This document shows positions 1 through 5,151 of a DNA stretch of 5,151 nucleotides, piece by piece. Within the stretch, counting starts at the first letter, position 1. Every line of letters begins with the position of its first letter. The notes below the pieces were generated by a model. That model searched no databases and had not been told where the DNA came from. It saw only the letters and a program-made list of their open reading frames with translations. Where the stretch lies: assembly GCA_902765885.1 (NCBI GenBank), contig CACXBN010000277.1, positions 1 through 5,151 on the forward strand, in the 5' to 3' direction. The position numbers and the translations under genes were made by a program. This DNA is from an uncultured Ruminococcus sp. (GTDB taxonomy: Bacteria; Bacillota; Clostridia; Oscillospirales; CAG-272).

Positions 1-1
1 A

Positions 2-787
2 AAGTTTGCCAAAGTTGCACATGAGCACGGGGTACCGCTTATAGTTGACAATACTTTCCCGACTCCCGCCAACTGCAGACCGATTGAGTTCGGTGCAGAT
101 ATCGTAACTCACTCTACGACAAAATACATGGATGGCCATGGGAGTGCTGTCGGAGGGGCTATCGTGGATTCGGGAAAATTCGACTGGACAAGATACAGCG
201 AAAAGTATCCGGGACTGTGCACGCCTGATGAGAGTTATCATGGTGTGACATATACCGAAAGATTCGGCATAGAAGGGGCATATATTACCAAAGCTACGGC
301 CCAGCTGATGAGAGATTTGGGAGTGTGTGCTGCTCCGATTAACGCGTATATCCTCAATCTCGGTCTCGAAAGTCTCCATGTCAGAATGAAGAGACATTGT
401 GAAAACGGCCTTGCTGCAGCGGAATATCTTGAAAAACATCCTAAAATTTCATGGGTTAATTACCCATCGCTTCCTTCGAGTGAAGGCTATGCGCTGGCTC
501 AGAAGTATATGCCTAACGGCACATGCGGTGTGGTAAGTTTCGGAGTAAAAGGCGGACGCGAGGCAGCTGCCAAATTCATGGAAAATCTTAAAATAGTCGC
601 TATAGAGACACATGTTGCAGATGCACGTTCCTGCTGCCTGCACCCTGCTACCACGACTCACAGGCAGATGAGTGATGAGGAGCTTGTAGCATGCGGTGTC
701 GGTCCGGACCTCGTAAGACTTTCTCTCGGACTCGAAGATACTGAAGATCTGCTGTCTGATATCGAGAATGCTCTCAAAAGCGTTTGA
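2..787 (+). CDS. metY: O-acetylhomoserine sulfhydrylase (O-acetylhomoserine aminocarboxypropyltransferase), 5'-truncated by window edge
   Basis: PLP-dependent enzyme of the Cys/Met metabolism (cystathionine gamma-synthase-like) family, expected to be cytosolic and to convert O-acetylhomoserine plus sulfide to homocysteine and acetate. The frame is open from base 2, with no start in view, and gives 261 residues ending in TGA; the family is usually about 425-430 residues, so roughly 165 N-terminal residues lie outside. An ATG at 128 is internal, because the conserved core lies before it. Visible landmarks: VDNTF with the Asp (codon 47-49) that contacts the PLP pyridine nitrogen; the STTKYMDGHG block whose Lys (codon 122-124) is the Schiff-base lysine; and the C-terminal block HVADARSC...HPATTTHRQ...VRLSLGLED that binds the substrate carboxylate. 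It lies 26 nt upstream of metA on the same strand, so co-transcription is likely. The family also contains cystathionine synthases and lyases; the THSTTKYMDGHG and HVADARS wording and the metA neighbour favour MetY. Confidence 0.93.
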   Translation, partial: KFAKVAHEHGVPLIVDNTFPTPANCRPIEFGADIVTHSTTKYMDGHGSAVGGAIVDSGKFDWTRYSEKYPGLCTPDESYHGVTYTERFGIEGAYITKATAQLMRDLGVCAAPINAYILNLGLESLHVRMKRHCENGLAAAEYLEKHPKISWVNYPSLPSSEGYALAQKYMPNGTCGVVSFGVKGGREAAAKFMENLKIVAIETHVADARSCCLHPATTTHRQMSDEELVACGVGPDLVRLSLGLEDTEDLLSDIENALKSV

Positions 788-796
788 TTCTCTGAT

Positions 797-804
797 GGAA
801 GGAG
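797..804 (+). promoter_or_regulatory. Ribosome binding site of metA, supporting a TTG start
   Basis: GGAAGGAG lies 9 nt before the TTG at 814, close to ideal Shine-Dalgarno complementarity and spacing. No ATG in the metA frame lies near it, and the peptide starting at the TTG matches the invariant MetA N-terminus (MPIKIPNDLPA). The site therefore settles TTG as the start codon. Confidence 0.88.
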
Positions 805-813
805 TGCCATAAA

Positions 814-1734
814 TTGCCTATTAAGATACCCAACGATCTGCCGGCAGTCCAGACGCTTGCAGGCGAAAACATATTTGTAATGACTGAAACCAGGGCTATT
901 ACCCAGGATATAAGACCTCTGAAAATTGCCGTTCTCAATCTTATGCCTAAAAAAATAGAAACGGAGACACAGATATCCAGGATCCTCGGCAACACCCCGC
1001 TTCAGATTGAAATTACTTTTTTGAGGACATCCACCCATGTGTCTCAGAATATTCCGATTTCACATTTGAATTCATTCTACAGAACATTCGATGAGATATC
1101 GAACATGAAATTCGACGGCCTGGTAATAACAGGTGCGCCGGTTGAACAAATGGAATTTGAGGAAGTAGACTACTGGGATGAACTCTGTAAGATAATGGAG
1201 TGGAGCAATACGAATGTGCATTCCACGATCCATATATGCTGGGGAGCGCAGGCCGGAATGTATTACCATTACGGCATAAAAAAATATCCTCTGGAAAAGA
1301 AGCTGTTCGGAGTTTTTGCGCATCACGCGGACTACCCCAATTCCATGCTGCTCAGAGGATTTGACAGCGTTTTCTATGCGCCGCATTCAAGACATACCAC
1401 AGTAAAACGTGAGGATATAGAGAGGGTTGAGGGCGCTAAAATTCTGGCATCCTCAGAAGAAGCAGGCGTGCACATCGTATATGCGGACGGAGGAAGAAAA
1501 TTCTTCGTCTTCGGACATGCGGAATATGATCCTTATACTCTTGATTCAGAGTACAAAAGAGACAAGGCCCTCGGGCTTGACATTGAGATCCCAAAAAATT
1601 ATTATCCGAATGACGACCCGGACATGGCGCCGAATGTCACATGGCGTGCACACGGACATCTGCTGTACACGAACTGGCTTAATTACTTCGTGTACCAGTC
1701 AACTCCTTATGACATTGAAAAAATTTCCAAATAG
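814..1734 (+). CDS. metA: Homoserine O-acyltransferase (MetA family), predicted homoserine O-acetyltransferase
   Basis: Cytosolic enzyme of the first committed step of methionine synthesis; it transfers an acyl group from acyl-CoA to the homoserine hydroxyl. It has 306 residues, a normal length for the family, and is essentially colinear with the E. coli enzyme numbering. Catalytic residues are all present: nucleophile Cys142 (in HICWGAQ), His235 and Glu237 (in FGHAEYDP). Known substrate-contact positions are also conserved: Lys163, Ser192 and Arg249. Residue 111, in GAPVEQ, is Glu. In studied family members Glu111 (e.g. Bacillus cereus) goes with acetyl-CoA and Gly111 (E. coli) with succinyl-CoA, so I infer an acetyltransferase although databases often call such proteins O-succinyltransferase. 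The start is TTG, supported by a strong RBS and by the conserved MPIKIP N-terminus. It follows the O-acetylhomoserine sulfhydrylase gene, which uses the predicted product; the two form a likely operon closed by the hairpin at 1740-1768. Confidence 0.95.
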   Translation: MPIKIPNDLPAVQTLAGENIFVMTETRAITQDIRPLKIAVLNLMPKKIETETQISRILGNTPLQIEITFLRTSTHVSQNIPISHLNSFYRTFDEISNMKFDGLVITGAPVEQMEFEEVDYWDELCKIMEWSNTNVHSTIHICWGAQAGMYYHYGIKKYPLEKKLFGVFAHHADYPNSMLLRGFDSVFYAPHSRHTTVKREDIERVEGAKILASSEEAGVHIVYADGGRKFFVFGHAEYDPYTLDSEYKRDKALGLDIEIPKNYYPNDDPDMAPNVTWRAHGHLLYTNWLNYFVYQSTPYDIEKISK

Positions 1735-1780
1735 AAAAATCTCTGATACCAAAGAACGGTATCAGAGACTTTTTTATTTT
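1735..1780. terminator. Bidirectional intrinsic terminator between convergent metA and the ATPase gene
   Basis: An 11-bp perfect stem (TCTCTGATACC at 1740-1750 with GGTATCAGAGA at 1758-1768) encloses a 7-nt loop. On the plus strand it is followed, after one C, by T6-A-T4 (1770-1780), a good U-tract for ending metA, whose stop is at 1732-1734. On the minus strand the A5 run at 1735-1739 reads as T5 right after the stem, so the same hairpin can end the ATPase transcript, whose TAA stop (1774-1776) lies inside the plus-strand T-tract. The minus-strand U-tract is shorter, so termination may be weaker that way. Confidence 0.9.
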
Positions 1781-4700
1781 CTGGGAAGTTTAGGAATATA
1801 ACTTTCAAGTCTTTTTGCAGTCGCATTGTCGATCCATACGATAAATGCGCCGATTATATAAAGAAGAGTTATAACCAGAGATATAACATTGTCTGCGGTA
1901 GTCAGATAATCAGTAGCAATGACCCTGTTGATACCGTCCACGATGAAATCACCGGTCAGGACAACCAGGGAGAAGACTGCGAAAATGAATGATATGATTA
2001 TAAAGCGCCTTTCGCCGTTTTTCCATACGCGGTATCCGGAATAGTACTGGAGAAAATATATGGCATACAGTCCGAGGGAAAAGGCAAGTGATATCACCGA
2101 ACTGAGAGGTCTTTCGATAAAGTCCCCTCCCCGGATCTGCTGTATATCGGATATGATGGATATTGTTCTTGATATGATAAGCACCAGGCTTGAAATGAGA
2201 AGCATGGTCTTTCCGAGCCTGATTCTGGTTTCTTCGTCATTTGCAATGCCATATTCTTTTTCAAGGGAGCGGTTTATGGCACTCATGGTAATTACGAACA
2301 CAGGAATGGCTATGAACACAAACAGCTTGGCAATCATGAAGTTTGTCGGATAGCTTGCAACATTTCTTACAACCTCCGAATTCCATGGCTGGAACAGCTC
2401 GTGGAAAAACTGAGAGTCGAGAATCGTCTGACCGGCCGCCGCATCAAATTCAAACATGCTGACGCCTGTTGGAACTCCTCCTATATACGAAGTAGGGAAC
2501 ACCATTCCGAGGAATGATCCCACAAACAGTACGGCAATTACGGTGAATATGCGGTATTTTGTAAATGGCAGGCACATTGTAAGCACGACCACAAATCCTG
2601 CAAGTGAAAGCAGTATCGTTATCATGGTCGGAACATTGGCAAGACTGATGGAAGGGTTGAGCCTGTAGTAGGAAGGAGCCGTATACATTATTATCGGCAT
2701 AAGGATTGCGATAGCGGCAAGTGCTCCAGAAGCGATGGCTTTTGGAGTGATATTGTGGATAAACGATCCGCGTATGGGTTCCTTCTGGTATTCAAGTGAC
2801 AGCAGAAATCCTCCGACACCTATAATTGCTGCCTCCATCATATACGAGCTTTCTATAGTGAACCACATCTGGCCCTTTGCGAACGGGATCATGGCAAAAG
2901 CGCATATAATGATGGCTATTGATTTCATCAGAAATAGTATAGCCGTTTTTTGTACGTTTCCTATTACTCTTCTGCCTTCCGCAACAACCTCTTCGAGATG
3001 AGAAAAATCGTTGTCAAGAAGTACGACATCCGAGCATGATTTTGCGGCTTCGGTGGCTTTTGCAAATGTGATGGAAGAATCTGCTTTTCTCAGTGCGAGA
3101 AGGTCATTGACTCCGTCTCCGGTCATGGCAACTTTGTGGCCGGCATTCTGGAGTGCACTGACAAGAGCTTCCTTTTGTTCGGGGGAGACTCTTGCAAAAA
3201 CAGTGTATGTTTCAGCTATTTCCGGTATTTTCTCAAGAGGGATGCCCTCAAGCGAAATATGTTTGTCTGCGTTTTCTACTCCGCATGCTTCAGCTATTTT
3301 ACTTACCGTCAGAGCGTTGTCACCTGAGATTATCTTAGCTGTGACACCGTTGTCACGGAAGAACTTGATCGTTGCAGCGGCGGTCTCGCGAATGTGATCT
3401 TCCAGTGCCACAAAGGCCAGCAGTGAACCGTCGAGAGTAACCGCAATAACACGGTTTCCGTGTGATGCCTTTTCATGCACATATTCCAGATGCTCGTCAT
3501 CGTGCCCGAGAAGGTATTCGGGGGCTCCTATGAGAAGTTTTCTGCCGTCAGAATATACGATGCCTGAGTATTTCGTTGCGCTTGAAAAGGGTATTATCTC
3601 TTTACAGTCAACATGCGCCGAACTTCCGAATGTATCGTTGAGAGCCGTGGCGGTGGGATTCTTGTTTTCTGTTACAGCCATGAGATCCCGAATCGAATTC
3701 ACGACTGTGTCATAGTCGGAATACCCTTTTACGTCCGTAACCTTCATGGTTCCGTCGGTGAGTGTTCCTGTTTTGTCAAGACATATAACATCAACTCTGG
3801 AAAGGTTTTCTAGTGAATACAGCTCCTGAATGAGTGTCTCTTTCCTCGAAAGAGAGACAATTGACACAAGAAGCGTTACCGAAGACGTAAGCACCAGCCC
3901 TGTCGGAATGATTCCCACGCAAAATGATCCGGCAGTCAGCATTATCCGGGACCATGTTACCGGATCGTCAAGACTCATGACCATTCCGTCCCACAGAGAA
4001 GTGTCTGCACCGTGCCTGTACACCTTAAATGCAAGTGTGAAGAGAACGGTGAACAGCACAAGCACAAGCATTATTGAAAGGAACTTTATGATTTTAATGA
4101 TAGTTGTCATAAGTTCGGATTTGTGTCTTCCCGAGCCCTTGACTTTTCTGGAAAGCTTAGCGGCATATGTGTCGTCCCCGACGTCAGCGGCAATGGCTCT
4201 CGCATCTCCGACCATGATGGATGATCCTGAAAGAATAACATCTCCGGGACCTTTCTGAATGTAATCCGATTCTCCTGTTAGCATGGATTCGTCAACAGAA
4301 ACGGTGCCCCTTACTACTCGCAAATCGGCTGATGCCTGATCACCCGGGCCCAACACGACTATGTCGTCAATAACGACTTCGTCAGCTTTGATGGTCTGAA
4401 TCTCGCCGTCCCTGACAACTTTTGAAAGAGACTGGGTGACTATCCTCAGCTTTTTTATTACCTTTAAGCTGTGTAATTCCTGAGTTGTTCCCATGGCAAC
4501 ATTCATAAGCGCCGGAATCAGGAACATGAATTTTGAAAAACCGAACTGTGAATCGGCTATATCGCCATGGCCGGTCGCATGCAGATATATGACAAAAACC
4601 AGAAAGAGCAGTGCAATGGCCATAAGTATGGTATTAAAGAAGGTGAACAGGTTGTGAAAGATAATGCTTCCGGTACTTTTTTCGCCTGTGTCGGTTATTA

Positions 4701-4809
4701 TATTGGAATATCCGGAATCTTTTCTTTCCTGGACTTGACTTTCGGTAAGTCCGGTATCAGGGTCCGGAGTTATACGATTGATTGGCTTTTTTATAGTCGG
4801 TTTTTTCAT
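1774..4809 (-). CDS. Cation-translocating P-type ATPase (CtpE-like), with extra C-terminal membrane segments
   Basis: Membrane ion pump that couples ATP hydrolysis through an aspartyl-phosphate to cation movement. Numbering is from the ATG at 4809 (1011 residues). Motifs in order: actuator-domain TGES (178-181); M4 core IIPTGL (300-305); phosphorylation site DKTGTLT with Asp345; nucleotide-domain IGAPE (427-431); ISGDN (494-498); hinge TGDGVND (563-569). Predicted membrane helices fall near 50-76, 93-110, 238-263, 288-318, 619-642, 649-671, 690-709, 725-747, 753-773 and 822-845, then four more near 867-887, 902-923, 935-956 and 972-993. There is no N-terminal heavy-metal domain and no CPC motif. 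The IPxGLxLxxS M4 and QELYSLENLSRVDV wording resembles the actinobacterial CtpE branch, where M. smegmatis CtpE is linked to Ca2+ uptake; the substrate here is unknown. The usual M4 Glu of PEGL is Thr303. An in-frame ATG at 4854 is possible, but it lacks an RBS and overlaps the promoter -10; the RBS for 4809 (GTGGGA) is weak. The gene is monocistronic within view and converges on metA. Confidence 0.9.
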   Translation of the reverse strand: MKKPTIKKPINRITPDPDTGLTESQVQERKDSGYSNIITDTGEKSTGSIIFHNLFTFFNTILMAIALLFLVFVIYLHATGHGDIADSQFGFSKFMFLIPALMNVAMGTTQELHSLKVIKKLRIVTQSLSKVVRDGEIQTIKADEVVIDDIVVLGPGDQASADLRVVRGTVSVDESMLTGESDYIQKGPGDVILSGSSIMVGDARAIAADVGDDTYAAKLSRKVKGSGRHKSELMTTIIKIIKFLSIMLVLVLFTVLFTLAFKVYRHGADTSLWDGMVMSLDDPVTWSRIMLTAGSFCVGIIPTGLVLTSSVTLLVSIVSLSRKETLIQELYSLENLSRVDVICLDKTGTLTDGTMKVTDVKGYSDYDTVVNSIRDLMAVTENKNPTATALNDTFGSSAHVDCKEIIPFSSATKYSGIVYSDGRKLLIGAPEYLLGHDDEHLEYVHEKASHGNRVIAVTLDGSLLAFVALEDHIRETAAATIKFFRDNGVTAKIISGDNALTVSKIAEACGVENADKHISLEGIPLEKIPEIAETYTVFARVSPEQKEALVSALQNAGHKVAMTGDGVNDLLALRKADSSITFAKATEAAKSCSDVVLLDNDFSHLEEVVAEGRRVIGNVQKTAILFLMKSIAIIICAFAMIPFAKGQMWFTIESSYMMEAAIIGVGGFLLSLEYQKEPIRGSFIHNITPKAIASGALAAIAILMPIIMYTAPSYYRLNPSISLANVPTMITILLSLAGFVVVLTMCLPFTKYRIFTVIAVLFVGSFLGMVFPTSYIGGVPTGVSMFEFDAAAGQTILDSQFFHELFQPWNSEVVRNVASYPTNFMIAKLFVFIAIPVFVITMSAINRSLEKEYGIANDEETRIRLGKTMLLISSLVLIISRTISIISDIQQIRGGDFIERPLSSVISLAFSLGLYAIYFLQYYSGYRVWKNGERRFIIISFIFAVFSLVVLTGDFIVDGINRVIATDYLTTADNVISLVITLLYIIGAFIVWIDNATAKRLESYIPKLPRK

Positions 4810-4852
4810 AGACGATCCCACGATATATGTAAAGTTTGATGTCTTTTCTCCC

Positions 4853-4881
4853 ATTATACACTATTGCAGTATACATTACAA
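4853..4881 (-). promoter_or_regulatory. Sigma-A/sigma-70 type promoter of the P-type ATPase gene
   Basis: Read on the minus strand: -35 TTGTAA (4876-4881; 4 of 6 consensus), a 17-nt spacer, and a perfect -10 TATAAT (4853-4858). Transcription should begin near 4846, giving a leader of about 37 nt to the ATG at 4809. The alternative ATG at 4854 overlaps the -10 box and would be left out of this transcript, which is the main reason for preferring 4809. The -35 box directly follows the U-tract of the tRNA-operon terminator. Confidence 0.7.
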
Positions 4882-4913
4882 CAAAAGAAAAACACCATCG
4901 AAATCGATGGTGT
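4882..4913 (-). terminator. Intrinsic terminator of the tRNA-Thr/tRNA-Tyr operon
   Basis: On the minus strand a perfect 9-bp stem (ACACCATCG, read from 4913 to 4905, with CGATGGTGT, 4900 to 4892) closes a 4-nt ATTT loop and is followed by TTTTCTTTTG (4891 to 4882). It lies 7 nt after the tRNA-Tyr discriminator base and immediately before the -35 box of the ATPase promoter, so it should separate tRNA from ATPase transcription. Confidence 0.88.
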
Positions 4914-4920
4914 GATTTCA

Positions 4921-5002
4921 TGGGGGAAGGTGGATTCGAACCACCGAAGGCGGTGCCAGCAGATTTACAGTCTGTCCCCTTTGGCCACTCGTGAATTCCC
5001 CC
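4921..5002 (-). tRNA. tRNA-Tyr (anticodon GTA)
   Basis: An 82-nt class II tRNA, including discriminator A, with no encoded CCA, so the CCA must be added afterwards. Acceptor stem GGGGGAA/TTCCCCC pairs fully; the anticodon loop is CTGTAAA with anticodon GTA; the variable arm (TGGCACCGCCTTC) has a GGC/GCC stem; the T arm is GGTGG-TTCGAAT-CCACC, fully paired. The D loop GAGTGGCCAAA is typical of bacterial tRNA-Tyr. Two stem positions are mispaired as read: A11 opposite G24 in the D stem and A27 opposite C43 at the top of the anticodon stem. It follows tRNA-Thr by 7 nt (5003-5009) and is the last gene before the terminator at 4882-4913. Confidence 0.95.
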
Positions 5003-5009
5003 ATAAAAA

Positions 5010-5081
5010 AGCTGGTGATCGGAGTCGAACCAACAACCTGCTGATTACAAATCAGCTGCTCTGCCATTGAGCCACACCAGC
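5010..5081 (-). tRNA. tRNA-Thr (anticodon TGT)
   Basis: A 72-nt class I tRNA, including a U (T) discriminator at 5010, with no encoded CCA. Acceptor stem GCTGGTG/CACCAGC pairs fully; the D arm is GCTC-AATGGCA-GAGC; the anticodon arm is GCTGA-TTTGTAA-TCAGC with anticodon TGT, reading ACN threonine codons, chiefly ACA and ACG; the variable loop is AGGTT; the T arm is GTTGG-TTCGACT-CCGAT with two G-U pairs. It is the first gene of a two-tRNA operon with tRNA-Tyr, read from a promoter near the right edge of the window. Confidence 0.96.
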
Positions 5082-5126
5082 ATTTTTATATTGTCACGAA
5101 AGAGTTGACTTCGCGTGAACGAGAAG

Positions 5127-5135
5127 ATTATATCA
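5127..5135 (-). promoter_or_regulatory. Extended -10 element of the tRNA-Thr/tRNA-Tyr operon promoter
   Basis: On the minus strand TGATATAAT is a perfect extended -10 (TGnTATAAT). A -35 hexamer with a 17-nt spacer would occupy 5150-5155; only its last two bases are inside the window, and they read CA, as in TTGACA. The predicted start near 5120 leaves a leader of about 39 nt before tRNA-Thr. No other gene is visible between 5082 and the window end. Confidence 0.65.
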
Positions 5136-5151
5136 TGACAAAAAAGGTTTG

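Noticed and set aside
128..787. ATG at 128 as the start of a separate short CDS
   Set aside because: The same frame is open to the window edge and encodes the PLP-binding Asp and the catalytic Lys upstream of this ATG; it is an internal Met of metY.
658..1386. Minus-strand open frames across the end of metY and inside metA
   Set aside because: They are antisense shadows of two clearly recognised plus-strand genes, with no support of their own.
1427..1801. Plus-strand frame overlapping the end of metA and the terminator
   Set aside because: It is a frame-shifted shadow of metA that runs through the terminator hairpin; the peptide resembles no protein family.
3011..4258. Plus-strand open frames opposite the ATPase (for example 3011-3397 and 3830-4258)
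   Set aside because: They are antisense to conserved ATPase domains, have no good ribosome binding site, and give low-complexity Ser/Thr-rich peptides unlike known families.
4810..4852. Metal-sensing riboswitch in the ATPase leader
   Set aside because: The predicted leader is only about 37 nt, too short for a known Mn2+ or Mg2+ riboswitch, and shows no convincing hairpin.
4882..4913. Small inverted repeat as a regulatory operator for the ATPase
   Set aside because: Stem, short loop and U-tract on the minus strand just after the tRNA genes fit an intrinsic terminator better.
4864..5070. Plus-strand open frame across the tRNA region
   Set aside because: It is read antisense through two tRNA genes and a terminator; peptides such as WTRTHR-like tRNA-antisense products are a common artefact.
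4921..5081. tRNA genes as an integration (attachment) site for a mobile element
   Set aside because: No direct repeat of a tRNA 3' end, integrase gene or phage-like gene is present in the window.

Overview
The window looks like ordinary chromosome from a mid-GC (roughly 45% by eye) member of the Firmicutes, probably class Clostridia. The reasons are strong AGGAG-type Shine-Dalgarno use, a TTG start, TTGnnn/TATAAT promoters, compact intrinsic terminators with U-tracts, tRNA genes without an encoded CCA, an acetyl-type MetA, and a P-type ATPase of a kind common in low-GC anaerobes. The genus cannot be fixed from the sequence alone.

Layout. Positions 2-787 (+) hold the C-terminal ~60% of an O-acetylhomoserine sulfhydrylase (MetY-type, PLP-dependent), cut by the left edge. 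After a 26-nt gap with a strong ribosome binding site comes metA (814-1734, +), which starts at TTG and has Glu at position 111, predicting acetyl-CoA rather than succinyl-CoA as acyl donor. The pair forms a direct-sulfhydrylation module: MetA makes O-acetylhomoserine and MetY converts it with sulfide to homocysteine for methionine synthesis. A hairpin with U-tracts on both sides (1735-1780) ends metA and also the convergent gene on the minus strand.

The minus strand from 4809 down to 1774 encodes a large P-type cation ATPase of the CtpE-like branch. All phosphorylation-cycle motifs are intact, the usual M4 Glu is replaced by Thr, and about 150 C-terminal residues form four predicted membrane segments beyond the usual ten. 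Its promoter (4853-4881) directly abuts the terminator (4882-4913) of an upstream tRNA-Thr(TGT)/tRNA-Tyr(GTA) operon on the same strand (4921-5081), whose extended -10 element lies near the right edge (5127-5135).

I found no mobile element, CRISPR array, phage gene or evident new system. The points most worth a second look are the ATPase (C-terminal extension, altered M4 site), the predicted acetyl specificity of MetA, and a tRNA-Tyr with two mispaired stem positions.
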